64,000 nucleotides of DNA from Tenacibaculum ovolyticum DSM 18103 (GTDB lineage Bacteria > Bacteroidota > Bacteroidia > Flavobacteriales > Flavobacteriaceae): NCBI RefSeq assembly GCF_000430545.1, contig NZ_KE387163.1, forward strand, positions 62,001 to 126,000, in the 5' to 3' direction. A program made the position numbers and the translations under genes. The notes beneath the pieces were generated by a model. The model saw only the letters and a list, made by a program, of their open reading frames with translations. It was not told the origin of the DNA and did no database searches. Numbering within the stretch: position 1 is the stretch's first letter; each line of letters begins with the position of its first letter. Shown piece by piece: positions 51,460-60,460 of the stretch.

Positions 51460-52041
51460 CTACAAATTTATTAATTCTTTATAAAGTTTATGAACAGGAA
51501 ACCCCATAACATTAAAATAACTACCTTTTATTTCAGTTATACCTATCTTTCCAATCCATTCTTGAATACCATAAGCGCCTGCTTTATCATAAGGTTTATA
51601 GTTTTTTATATAATATTCAATTTCAAGATCGGTAAGCTTTTTAAAAGTAACGGTAGTAGTATCATTAATTATATGCTTAAAGTTTTTATTTAAAATACAG
51701 ATTGAGGTAATCACCTGGTGTGTATTATTAGATAACTCCTTTAGCATTTTAAAAGCTTCGTTGTAATTTTTAGGCTTTCCTAGTGCTTTGTTATTAGACC
51801 AAACAATAGTATCTGAAGTAATTAAAATATCTTTTTCATTTAATTCATCACTAAAAGGTTTTGATTTTAAATCAGAGAGATAATCTGTTATTTCAGAAGC
51901 TACTAAATGTTCTGGGTAAATTTCTTCAACTTCTTTTGTTTTTACAGTAAAATCTATATCTAAGTCCTTTAAAAGTTGTTGCCTCCTTGGTGATTTAGAA
52001 GCAAGAATTACAGTATAATTTAATAATTTAGTTGATAACAT
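51460..52041 (-). CDS. maf: Maf-like nucleotide pyrophosphatase
   Basis: This is a 193-residue Maf/YhdE-family enzyme that hydrolyses dTTP, UTP or modified nucleotides and limits mis-incorporation. ILASKSPRRQQLLKDLDID is the N-terminal signature, LITSDTIVW the catalytic Asp region and KPYDKAGAYGIQEW the later motif. Length is normal. It overlaps the UbiA-like gene by 14 bases, so the two are coupled. Confidence 0.95.
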   Translation of the reverse strand: MLSTKLLNYTVILASKSPRRQQLLKDLDIDFTVKTKEVEEIYPEHLVASEITDYLSDLKSKPFSDELNEKDILITSDTIVWSNNKALGKPKNYNEAFKMLKELSNNTHQVITSICILNKNFKHIINDTTTVTFKKLTDLEIEYYIKNYKPYDKAGAYGIQEWIGKIGITEIKGSYFNVMGFPVHKLYKELINL

Positions 52042-52924
52042 ATTTAATATGATAAGATATTATAGGGATACTTAAAATAGCTAAAAAGTAACCAATGTTT
52101 GATATTTTGTATAAAAAAATATAATCATTAGAACTAGAAGCTGTCATTAATTTATAGATGATGAATAATTGAGGAATTGTACCTAATAACATGATTGTGA
52201 TAAACAAGTATGTGTTTTTTACGTATACGATGGCAATAGAAAAAACAATTAAACAGACTAAAATACTAATAGATAAAGCAACTTTAGTTGCTCTATTTCG
52301 ACCTAACAAAATAGGTAGTGTTTTGTGTTCAAAATTATTATCAGAGTTTATATTATTAATATCAATTATTATTTCTCGAACAATATTGCTTAAAAAAGAA
52401 ACAGCCACGTATATTAAAATTATAATCTGTAATTTAAAAAAAATATCCCATTGAGAGGAGGATAAATTTGTAGGCAAATCAAACCAGCAAACAATTAGAA
52501 TGGTAAAAGATTTAATAAAAGATGAAAGTAAGTTAGTGAAAAATGTTTTTTTTCTAACTTTTTTAGCGTAAAAAAAAGTATAAACTACACCAAAAATAAA
52601 AATAAAACTGTAATTAGGTTTTTGAATCTTAAAAGCTAAAAAAAAACCTAATATTAAACTTAAAAGAGCAAAAATAAAAGCATATCTCTTTGCTTTTTTC
52701 ACAGGGAATTTAACATTCTTTTTTTGTTTTCTATAAAAATAATTAAATAAATAACCTGATGCAATTATTAAAACACCAGAACTAACTAAAATACCTAAAT
52801 CAAAAAAAGAAAGAGCTGTTTCGAATCCAAACCCATTTATAAGAGAATATTTTAATAAAAATAATATAAAAAAAAAGTATAAAAGTCTTTTCCAATGAAT
52901 GATATGAAAAAAAATAGCAAGCAT
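52028..52924 (-). CDS. UbiA-family prenyltransferase homologue with eroded Asp motifs
   Basis: This is a 298-residue membrane protein with about eight hydrophobic helices and the general path of UbiA prenyltransferases. Where the first NDxxDxxxD motif belongs, it reads GYLFNYFYRKQKKN (57-70), with no aspartate. The second motif NIVREIIIDINNINSDNN (180-197) keeps Asp188 and Asp195 but has Asn where another Asp is usual. The following KTLPILLGR is retained. These aspartates bind magnesium and prenyl diphosphate, so activity may be lost or changed. It abuts smpB (stop and start adjacent) and overlaps maf. Confidence 0.75.
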   Translation of the reverse strand: MLAIFFHIIHWKRLLYFFFILFLLKYSLINGFGFETALSFFDLGILVSSGVLIIASGYLFNYFYRKQKKNVKFPVKKAKRYAFIFALLSLILGFFLAFKIQKPNYSFIFIFGVVYTFFYAKKVRKKTFFTNLLSSFIKSFTILIVCWFDLPTNLSSSQWDIFFKLQIIILIYVAVSFLSNIVREIIIDINNINSDNNFEHKTLPILLGRNRATKVALSISILVCLIVFSIAIVYVKNTYLFITIMLLGTIPQLFIIYKLMTASSSNDYIFLYKISNIGYFLAILSIPIISYHIKYVIN

Positions 52925-53383
52925 TTAATTAAAATCTTTTTTAATTCTAGCTAAATCTCTTTTATTATCTCTGTCTTTCATTGTTTGACGTTTATCATGC
53001 GTCTTTTTACCTTTAGCTAAAGCAATATCTAGTTTAGCCCAACCATTTTCATTAATAAACAGTTTAAGAGGTACAACAGTGTTTCCTTTGGCTTCAACTT
53101 CTCTTTCTAATTTTTTAAGCTCCTTTTTATTTAATAACAAACGACGTTCACTTGTTGTTTTGTGATTAAAATGGTTACCAAATGCATACTCTTCAATATA
53201 CATGTTTATAATAAAAAGTTCTCCATGATCATTAAATTCACAAAAACTTTCTGTTATTCTAGCTTTACTTAATCTAATTGATTTTATTTCAGTACCAGTA
53301 AGTTGAATTCCGGCAGTATATTTATCCAAAATCTCGTATTCGAAACGAGCTTTTTTATTTTGTATGTTAATTTTTTTTTGCAT
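52925..53383 (-). CDS. smpB: SsrA-binding protein SmpB
   Basis: This is a 152-residue protein that carries tmRNA to stalled ribosomes in trans-translation. The N-terminal KKARFEYEILDKYTAGIQLT, then GTEIKSIRLSKARI, and the C-terminal GKKTHDKRQTMKDRD tail that enters the mRNA channel are all present. Length is typical. It is the first gene of an operon with the UbiA-like, maf and probably transketolase genes. Confidence 0.97.
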   Translation of the reverse strand: MQKKINIQNKKARFEYEILDKYTAGIQLTGTEIKSIRLSKARITESFCEFNDHGELFIINMYIEEYAFGNHFNHKTTSERRLLLNKKELKKLEREVEAKGNTVVPLKLFINENGWAKLDIALAKGKKTHDKRQTMKDRDNKRDLARIKKDFN

Positions 53384-53504
53384 AGTACCTGCAAATATAA
53401 CTAATAATTTAAGTGTCTAAAGAAAATTATTAAACTATGATTTTAATCATTATTTATGCTTCTTTCTGAAAGTATTTTTGCTTCAGAAATTAAAGTTTAT
53501 AATT

Positions 53505-54134
53505 ATGAAAAAAGTTTTTTTAAGTATTGTTTTAGGGGTTTTATTTTTTACAAATATTAATGCCCAAGAAAAGTCAAAAAATGATAAGAAGTGGCAAGCT
53601 CGTTTTAGATGGGTAAGTGTATTAGCTAATGAATCGGCTACTATAGGAACTATTGGTGGTGATATTGAAATTAGCAATAATTTTATTCCTGAATTAGATT
53701 TTACATATTTTTTTACTGAAAATATTGCAGCAGAACTAGTTTTAGGAACAAGTAAGCATAATGTTAATGCTGTAAATACAGCTTTAGGTAATGTAGATTT
53801 AGGACATGTTTGGTTATTGCCTCCAACATTAATGGCGCAGTATCATTTTAATTTAAGTGATTTTAGACCTTATGTAGGTGCAGGTGTAAACTACACGTTT
53901 TTCTACAATTCAGATCCAGGAGCAGTAGTTGATGTTGATTATGATAATTCTTTTGGTTATGCACTTCAACTAGGATTTGATTATGATTTAGATGATACAT
54001 GGTTTTTAAATATTGATGCTAAATATGTTGATTTAAGTACTGATGTTACTGTTGATGCAGGAATCGCTGTTGTACCAGCAGCAGTTAAAATAAACCCTCT
54101 TTTAATAGGTTTTGGTGTTGGTATGAGATTTTAG
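53505..54134 (+). CDS. OmpW-family outer-membrane protein
   Basis: This 209-residue protein starts at the ATG at 53505, where a signal peptide (MKKVFLSIVLGVLFFTNINA) begins directly. The longer frame from a TTG at 53478 would bury it. Features are WQARFRWVSVLANESATIGT near the start, FTENIAAELVLGTSKHNV, LLPPTLMAQYHF, then RPYVGAGVNYTFFY and the terminal GFGVGMRF. This is the 8-stranded OmpW barrel with a hydrophobic channel for small molecules. Confidence 0.93.
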   Translation: MKKVFLSIVLGVLFFTNINAQEKSKNDKKWQARFRWVSVLANESATIGTIGGDIEISNNFIPELDFTYFFTENIAAELVLGTSKHNVNAVNTALGNVDLGHVWLLPPTLMAQYHFNLSDFRPYVGAGVNYTFFYNSDPGAVVDVDYDNSFGYALQLGFDYDLDDTWFLNIDAKYVDLSTDVTVDAGIAVVPAAVKINPLLIGFGVGMRF

Positions 54135-54156
54135 AAGTACTATGAATATTAATAAG

Positions 54157-54188
54157 AAAGAGCTGCTAATTTTTAGTAGCTCTTTTTT
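54157..54188 (+). terminator. Terminator of the OmpW gene
   Basis: AAAGAGCTGCTA and TAGTAGCTCTTT pair nearly perfectly, followed by a T-run. Confidence 0.85.
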
Positions 54189-54267
54189 ATTAACATAAAT
54201 TTATAATTTTGATATCGTTAAACTTGTAATTTTGAGCTTTAAATGAGACCAAAGTAAACAAAGTTTT

Positions 54268-54990
54268 ATGCGATATATTTTTTTAGTAGTTATTATTTTA
54301 ACAGTAGCTTGTAAACCAAAGTTTACTGCCCAAGAAATTGTAGATAAATCAATAAGTAACTCGAACTTAGAAAAAATCTCTAACTCAGAAATTTCTTTTA
54401 AATTTAGGAAAAATCATTACACAGCTAAAAGAGATAAAGGTGATTATGAATTATTGAGGTTTATTACTAAAGATTTAGTAAACTATAAAGATGTGTTATC
54501 TAACGATGGTTTTAAACGATACATTAACGATAGTTTAGTTTCTTTATCTAAAAAAGATCAAGATGCATATAGTAATTCTGTAAATTCAGTACATTATTTT
54601 TCAGTGTTACCTTACGGATTAAATGCTCCAGCAGTAAAAAAGAAAGCTCTTGAAAATGTATTTATTAAAGAAAAAGAGTATTATAAAATTCAAGTAACAT
54701 TTAATGAGAATGGAGGAGGAGATGATTTTGATGATATCTTTATTTACTGGTTTTCAAAAGAAAATTTTAAACTAGATTATTTAGCCTATAAATACCACAC
54801 AAATGGTGGAGGTGTTCGTTTTAGAGATGTTAAAAAAGAAAATATTGTAAACGGAATTCGTTTTGCTGATTATAATAATTACAAGCCTATAGATAAAAAT
54901 ATAGATTTTTATGCTATTGATAAATTATATGAGGAAGGAAAGTTAAAAAAACTTTCTGAGATTATTTTAGAGAATATTAAGGCTAAGTAA
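54268..54990 (+). CDS. DUF6503-like lipoprotein
   Basis: This is a 240-residue lipoprotein (leader MRYIFLVVIILTVAC, Cys15). Starting with TAQEIVDKSI, it has ISFKFRKNHYTAKRD, YFSVLPYGLNAPAV and FDDIFIYWFSKENFKLDYLA. This layout matches the DUF6503 family as I recall, a large beta-sheet envelope protein of Bacteroidota without known function. It may bind lipids, like LolA/LolB-type folds, but this is speculation. It ends 6 bases before the convergent phosphatase gene. Confidence 0.7.
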   Translation: MRYIFLVVIILTVACKPKFTAQEIVDKSISNSNLEKISNSEISFKFRKNHYTAKRDKGDYELLRFITKDLVNYKDVLSNDGFKRYINDSLVSLSKKDQDAYSNSVNSVHYFSVLPYGLNAPAVKKKALENVFIKEKEYYKIQVTFNENGGGDDFDDIFIYWFSKENFKLDYLAYKYHTNGGGVRFRDVKKENIVNGIRFADYNNYKPIDKNIDFYAIDKLYEEGKLKKLSEIILENIKAK

Positions 54991-54996
54991 TAAAAA

Positions 54997-55506
54997 TTAA
55001 TTATTCACTTTTAAGTGAATACTTGTAGCTCCGTTTTTTGTAACAGTAATAATGTATAAATTACTGTTACTGTCAGGAGCACTCTCATTTATTTGTTTAA
55101 ATAAATCTTTACCTAATATTTTATTTGCAAAAGAGGGTGTTGTGTTACTGTGGCCAACAATTAAAACATTTTTACCTTTAGTTTTTAATTTAAAATCATC
55201 ATCATACAATTTACTAGGATTATATAATAGTACACTTAATTTGTTTTTTAAAGCTGTAGGTGTTGCTGTTTCTTTCGTTCTGTTATAATTTGTACTATAA
55301 ACCATATTTATGTTTGCAGAAGATAAAACTTCTGACCAAAAAGCAGCACGTTTAATACCCTTATTTGTTAAATGTGGATTTCTATTCGTTTTATCAGTTT
55401 TGTCTTTTTCCGCATGACGAATTAGATAGTAAGTTGTAATGTCATCTTGAGAAAAGATTGATAATGAACCTAAAATAAAAGTAATAAGGAAGAAATATTT
55501 TTTCAT
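54997..55506 (-). CDS. Histidine phosphatase family protein, exported
   Basis: This is a 169-residue protein with a signal peptide (MKKYFFLITFILGSLSIFSQ). The catalytic motif LIRHAEK (about 28-34) and the second histidine in IVGHSNTT (about 116-123) mark the phosphoglycerate-mutase-like histidine phosphatase fold. The short length points to the SixA-like branch. As an exported protein it may dephosphorylate small phosphate esters in the periplasm. Confidence 0.88.
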   Translation of the reverse strand: MKKYFFLITFILGSLSIFSQDDITTYYLIRHAEKDKTDKTNRNPHLTNKGIKRAAFWSEVLSSANINMVYSTNYNRTKETATPTALKNKLSVLLYNPSKLYDDDFKLKTKGKNVLIVGHSNTTPSFANKILGKDLFKQINESAPDSNSNLYIITVTKNGATSIHLKVNN

Positions 55507-55542
55507 AATTGTTTATTTATTGAGCAATATAGTTAAAATAAA

Positions 55543-55572
55543 AAAGGTGATGTTTTTTTAAACATCACCTTT
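55543..55572 (-). terminator. Terminator of clpB
   Basis: AAAGGTGATGTTT and AAACATCACCTTT form a perfect stem with a T-run on the minus strand. Confidence 0.85.
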
Positions 55573-55593
55573 AACAATTATATAAACTAACTG

Positions 55594-58197
55594 CTAATTT
55601 TCTATTAAATCGGATTGATTTCTGAAAACTAGTTTATTATCAAAAGCATCTAGTAAAATAATGCTATCAGTTGTTACCTTTCCTGCTAAAATTTCTTTAG
55701 ATAACTGATTTAATACTTCTTTTTGAATAACACGTTTTACAGGACGTGCTCCAAACTCTGGTTGATATCCTTTTATAGCTAAATAAGCAATAGCCTCATC
55801 TGTAGCGTCAAATGTTATGTTTTGTTCAGCAATCATCTTTTTAACACTATTCAACTGTATTTTTACAATTTGATTAATGTTTTCTTGTGATAATGGTGTA
55901 AACAAAGTAATATCATCAATACGATTAATAAACTCAGGCCTAACAGTTTGTTTGAGTAATCCTAAAACTTCAACTTTAGCTAGTTCCATTGCTGTATGAA
56001 CATCACCTTTTAAATTTTCGAATTTTTCTTGAATAATATGACTTCCCATATTAGAAGTCATAATAATAATGGTGTTTTTAAAATCAGCTATTCTTCCTTT
56101 ATTATCTGTTAATCTACCTTCGTCTAAAACTTGTAATAATACATTAAAAGTATCAGGATGCGCTTTTTCAATTTCATCTAATAATACAACAGAATATGGT
56201 TTTCTACGAACAGCTTCTGTTAACTGTCCACCTTCATCATATCCTACGTAGCCAGGAGGTGCTCCCACTAATCTACTAACAGAGTGGCGTTCTTGGTATT
56301 CGCTCATGTCAATTCTAGTCATTGCATTCTCATCATCAAATAAATAACCAGCTAAAGCTTTCGCTAATTCAGTTTTACCAACACCTGTTGTACCTAAAAA
56401 CAAGAAAGAACCAATAGGTTTATTGGGATTTTGTAAACCAGCTCTTGAGCGGCGAACAGCATCAGAAACAGCTTCAATAGCTTCTTCTTGACCTACAACA
56501 CGTTTGTGTAATTCACTTTCTAATTGCAGGAGTTTTTCTCGTTCAGATTGTATCATCTTAGTTACAGGAACTCCTGTCCATTTAGCAACAACTTCGGCAA
56601 TATCTTCGTAAGTAACTTCTTCTTTTATAAGTGCATTTTCACTTTGATTAGCTAAAACCTCTTGCTGTTGTTCAAGTTGTTCTTGAGCATCTTTTATTTT
56701 ACCATAACGTAACTCAGCTACTTTTCCATAGTCACCATTACGTTCTGCTTTATCAGCTTCTAATTTGTAATCTTCAATATCAGTTTTTAATTGCTGAATA
56801 GCATCTACAATTACTTTTTCTGATAACCACTTAGCGCTAATCTCTTTGCGTTCTTCTTTAAGGTTAGCTATATCAGCGTTTAATATTTTCAATTTAGCAG
56901 TGTCATTTTCACGCTTAATTGCTTCAATTTCAATTTCTAATTGCATTATTTTACGATCCAAAACATCTAAATTTTCTGGTTTAGAGTTAATTTCCATTCG
57001 TAATTTAGCAGCAGCCTCATCCATTAAATCAATTGCTTTATCTGGTAAAAAACGATTGGTAATATAGCGTTGAGATAATTCTACCGCACCAATAATGGCT
57101 TCATCTTTAATACGAACTTTATGGTGTGTTTCGTATTTATCTTTAATACCTCTAAGAATAGATATGGCACTTTCTGTATCAGGTTCATCAACAATAACTT
57201 TCTGAAAACGACGCTCTAAAGCTTTGTCTTTTTCAAAATATTTTTGATATTCATCTAAGGTAGTGGCTCCAATAGCACGTAATTCTCCACGAGCTAATGC
57301 TGGTTTTAAAATATTTGCAGCATCCATAGCTCCTTGACCACCTCCAGCACCTACTAAAGTATGTATTTCATCAATAAATAATACAATACTACCTTCAGAT
57401 GTTGTTACTTCTTTAACAACTGATTTTAACCGCTCTTCAAACTCCCCTTTAAATTTAGCACCAGCAATTAGGGCGCCCATATCTAAAGAAAAAATAAGTT
57501 TATCTTTTAGGTTTTCAGGTACATCACCTCTAATAATTCTGTGTGCTAAGCCTTCAGCAATAGCTGTTTTACCAGTTCCTGGCTCACCTACTAAGATTGG
57601 GTTATTCTTAGTTCTACGTGATAAAATTTGTAACAAACGACGAATTTCTTCATCACGCCCAATTACCGGATCTAGTTTTCCGTCTTGTGCTAATTTATTT
57701 AAGTTGTTGGCATATTTATTTAAAGAATTATAAGTTTCTTCAGCATTTTGAGAAGTTACTCTTTCACCTTTACGCAATTCTTCAATAGTTGCTTTTAAAC
57801 TTTTTTCAGTAACACCTTGGTCTTTTAAGACTTGTGCTATTTGACTTTTAGATTTAAATATCGCAATAATTAAATGTTCTATAGAAACGTAATCATCATT
57901 CATTTTTTTAGCAATGATGGCTGCTTCATTTAATGTTTTATTTGTTTCTTGAGATAGCATTAACTCTGCACCAGAAACTTTAGGGAATCCTTCTAATTGC
58001 TTGTCTAAAATTTGCTGAACAATAGCAATATTAATATTAAGTTTCTTTAATGTAAAAGGTAGTACATTTTCATCTACTATTAATAAAGCTTTAAATATAT
58101 GTTCGTTTTCTATTTGTTGATTACCATAACCTTGCGCTAACTGTTGCGCTTGTTGTATGGTTTCTTGTGATTTTGTTGTATAATTGTTGAAATTCAT
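55594..58197 (-). CDS. clpB: ATP-dependent chaperone ClpB
   Basis: This 867-residue disaggregase works with DnaK to rescue aggregated proteins. N-domain (1-145), first AAA with GEPGTGKT (204-211) and the IDEIHTLVGAG region, a long coiled-coil middle domain (about 400-530) and a second AAA with GTTGVGKTE (about 607-615) and VVLLDEIEKA. The C-terminus has the sensor region QPEFGARPVKRVIQ. The presence of the middle domain separates it from ClpA/ClpC. A single gene. Heat induction is expected but I see no CIRCE element. Confidence 0.98.
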   Translation of the reverse strand: MNFNNYTTKSQETIQQAQQLAQGYGNQQIENEHIFKALLIVDENVLPFTLKKLNINIAIVQQILDKQLEGFPKVSGAELMLSQETNKTLNEAAIIAKKMNDDYVSIEHLIIAIFKSKSQIAQVLKDQGVTEKSLKATIEELRKGERVTSQNAEETYNSLNKYANNLNKLAQDGKLDPVIGRDEEIRRLLQILSRRTKNNPILVGEPGTGKTAIAEGLAHRIIRGDVPENLKDKLIFSLDMGALIAGAKFKGEFEERLKSVVKEVTTSEGSIVLFIDEIHTLVGAGGGQGAMDAANILKPALARGELRAIGATTLDEYQKYFEKDKALERRFQKVIVDEPDTESAISILRGIKDKYETHHKVRIKDEAIIGAVELSQRYITNRFLPDKAIDLMDEAAAKLRMEINSKPENLDVLDRKIMQLEIEIEAIKRENDTAKLKILNADIANLKEERKEISAKWLSEKVIVDAIQQLKTDIEDYKLEADKAERNGDYGKVAELRYGKIKDAQEQLEQQQEVLANQSENALIKEEVTYEDIAEVVAKWTGVPVTKMIQSEREKLLQLESELHKRVVGQEEAIEAVSDAVRRSRAGLQNPNKPIGSFLFLGTTGVGKTELAKALAGYLFDDENAMTRIDMSEYQERHSVSRLVGAPPGYVGYDEGGQLTEAVRRKPYSVVLLDEIEKAHPDTFNVLLQVLDEGRLTDNKGRIADFKNTIIIMTSNMGSHIIQEKFENLKGDVHTAMELAKVEVLGLLKQTVRPEFINRIDDITLFTPLSQENINQIVKIQLNSVKKMIAEQNITFDATDEAIAYLAIKGYQPEFGARPVKRVIQKEVLNQLSKEILAGKVTTDSIILLDAFDNKLVFRNQSDLIEN

Positions 58198-58232
58198 AAT
58201 TTTATTGTTTGTCTTCTTCGATCAATTAAAGT

Positions 58233-58240
58233 CAAAAGTA
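58233..58240 (-). promoter_or_regulatory. Candidate -7 element upstream of clpB
   Basis: On the minus strand TACTTTTG matches TAnnTTTG, 35 bases before the clpB ATG. No convincing TTTG lies at the expected -33 spacing. Confidence 0.4.
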
Positions 58241-58361
58241 ATACCAATGAATAATTTCATTAAACTTAAGACAAAATGTCTTTAACGGTGTTGTTTTTAC
58301 TGACTTTTTGACTTATTGAAAGGTTTTGTGTTTAACATCGACAGATTAAAAAAATATATAA

Positions 58362-58754
58362 ATGGGAATACTTAATTCAATCTTCGGAAAAAATAAAGAA
58401 AAAGAAGAAAAACAGGAATCTTTTATTAATTGGATTCCATTAACATCATTAGAACAGCTTAAGCAAATTAAAAGTTTATCAAAAAAAGAACCTATAGCTA
58501 TTTTTAAACATTCTACAAGGTGTGGTATAAGCAGTATGGTAATTAAGCGATTTGTAAGTAGCTTTGATGTATCTTTAAAAGATTTTAAGGTGTATTATCT
58601 TGATTTACTTTCGTACAGAGAATTATCTAGTGAAGTAGGGTATGAGTTTCAAATATTACACCAATCTCCTCAGTTATTGGTAATTAAAAAAGGGGAAGTT
58701 GTAGCGCACGCATCTCATTATAATATAGCTCAAATTGATTTAAGAAAATTCTAA
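58362..58754 (+). CDS. ytxJ: Bacillithiol system redox-active protein YtxJ
   Basis: This is a 130-residue thioredoxin-fold protein. The motif FKHSTRCGISSMVI (about 48-61) carries a single active cysteine, typical of YtxJ (monothiol). The cis-proline region HQSPQLLVIKKGEVV follows. YtxJ is thought to be a monothiol bacilliredoxin that removes bacillithiol from oxidised proteins. Its presence suggests that the organism makes bacillithiol. Confidence 0.92.
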   Translation: MGILNSIFGKNKEKEEKQESFINWIPLTSLEQLKQIKSLSKKEPIAIFKHSTRCGISSMVIKRFVSSFDVSLKDFKVYYLDLLSYRELSSEVGYEFQILHQSPQLLVIKKGEVVAHASHYNIAQIDLRKF

Positions 58755-58824
58755 AAAATTTTCTATTTTCAATGAAACTTATTTAAATACATCGTATTTT
58801 TGTGTATTACAAAAAAGTATAAAA

Positions 58825-60399
58825 TTGAGTAACGAAACCACGACTTCACAAGAAACTAAAGGAAAAAACTTATACGGTTATCAGAAGGAAGCATTGTTTA
58901 AAATTTTTAAAAGTTTTGAAAACGCACCTGAAAATTACCACCTATTATATCAATTACCAACAGGAGGAGGTAAAACAGTAATCTTTTCTGAAATAACCCG
59001 TCAATTTATAAAACATTATCAAAAAAAGGTATTGATAATGACGCACCGAATTGAATTATGTAAGCAAACTGCAAAAATGCTTGGTGAATTTGGTGTGGAT
59101 AATAAAATTATTGATAGTAAAGCAGGGTTAGACGATCAAGACAAATATGATTGTTTTGTTGCCATGGTTGAAACATTAAACAATCGTTTAAACGACGGTA
59201 TGTTAGATATTTCTGATGTAGGTTTAGTTATTGTTGATGAGGCACACTATAATTCGTTTACTAAGTTATTTAAGTTTTTTGACAAGTCGTTTGTGCTTGG
59301 GGTAACAGCAACTCCTTTAAGTTCGAATATTAAATTACCAATGAAAGATAATTACGATGACCTAATTGCGGGTGAAAGTATTGGTACTTTAATAGAAAAC
59401 GAATATTTAGCAAGAGCAAATGTATTTTCTTATAATGTTGGTTTAACTTCTTTAGAAATTGGAGCAAACGGAGACTATACAGTTAAGTCATCAGAAGATT
59501 TATATACAAATACAGATATGTTATCTAAGCTTTTACAAGCTTATGAAGAGCGTGCTAAAGGGACAAAAACACTAATCTTTAATAATGGTATTAATACATC
59601 ACTTCATGTATATGACACCTTTAAAAAAGCAGGATATCCTATTGCTCATTTAGATAATACAAACACTAAAAAGGAGCGTGATTTTATTTTAAAATGGTTT
59701 CATACAACGCCGAATGCTATTATTACTTCTGTAAGTATATTAACAACTGGTTTTGATGAACCTTCTGTAAAATCAATTATTTTAAATAGAGCTACAAAAT
59801 CTTTAACGCTGTATTACCAGATGATTGGTAGAGGATCGCGTATATTTAAAGGTAAAAATGAATTTAATGTAATCGATTTAGGAAATAATTTTCATCGTTT
59901 TGGACCATGGGGGGCTGATTTAGATTGGCACAAGATGTTTAGAGCGCCTAATTTTTACTTAGATAATTTGTTATCTGATGAAGAAATAGAGAATGATTTT
60001 AGATATGAGCTGCCAGCTGATGTTAAAGAAGAATTTGCAAATTCTTCTGATTTATATTTCGATGTAAAAAAGGTATATATAGAAGTTATTCAAGCTGGGT
60101 TATCATCAAAAAAAGTATTAGAAAAATCAATAGAACACCACGCAAAGATTTGTGTTGAAAATAGTGAAGACGTTTTTGATGCGCTAATTTTAGCAAAGAA
60201 ATTAGGCGGAGAAATTGATGATAGAATACATAGGTATTCTAAATGTATTTGTAAGAGTACTCATAATTTTATTGATTGGCTTCAAGATGACTACCGTAAA
60301 AAATTAAACTCTCATTTACGTAACAATTTTGATGAGATATACGAAGATATATTTGGTCATCCACCACCGGAAGAAGAAGAGGAGGAACATGAAGATTAA
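58825..60399 (+). CDS. DEAD/DEAH-box helicase
   Basis: This is a 524-residue superfamily 2 helicase. Motifs are in order: QLPTGGGKT (43-51), VIVDEAH (135-141), GVTATPL, and in the second domain LTTGFDEPSV and YYQMIGRGSRIFKG. I use the TTG at 58825 as the start: the first in-frame ATG (59038) would delete the Walker A motif. The C-terminus is acidic (a run of about ten Glu). The closest relatives are RadD/YejH-like helicases involved in DNA repair. It is a single gene with a shared terminator. Confidence 0.9.
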   Translation: MSNETTTSQETKGKNLYGYQKEALFKIFKSFENAPENYHLLYQLPTGGGKTVIFSEITRQFIKHYQKKVLIMTHRIELCKQTAKMLGEFGVDNKIIDSKAGLDDQDKYDCFVAMVETLNNRLNDGMLDISDVGLVIVDEAHYNSFTKLFKFFDKSFVLGVTATPLSSNIKLPMKDNYDDLIAGESIGTLIENEYLARANVFSYNVGLTSLEIGANGDYTVKSSEDLYTNTDMLSKLLQAYEERAKGTKTLIFNNGINTSLHVYDTFKKAGYPIAHLDNTNTKKERDFILKWFHTTPNAIITSVSILTTGFDEPSVKSIILNRATKSLTLYYQMIGRGSRIFKGKNEFNVIDLGNNFHRFGPWGADLDWHKMFRAPNFYLDNLLSDEEIENDFRYELPADVKEEFANSSDLYFDVKKVYIEVIQAGLSSKKVLEKSIEHHAKICVENSEDVFDALILAKKLGGEIDDRIHRYSKCICKSTHNFIDWLQDDYRKKLNSHLRNNFDEIYEDIFGHPPPEEEEEEHED

Positions 60400-60403
60400 T
60401 AAT

Positions 60404-60440
60404 AAAAAAAATCCAGTTCAAAATGAACTGGATTTTTTTT
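60404..60440. terminator. Bidirectional terminator
   Basis: AAAATCCAGTTCA and TGAACTGGATTTT flanked by long A and T runs, between the convergent helicase and fumarylacetoacetase genes. Confidence 0.9.
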
Positions 60441-60460
60441 ATTATTAAAAAGCTATTAAT

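Noticed and set aside
59038..60399. Shorter helicase starting at the first ATG
   Set aside because: This start would remove the Walker A motif, so the TTG at 58825 is preferred.
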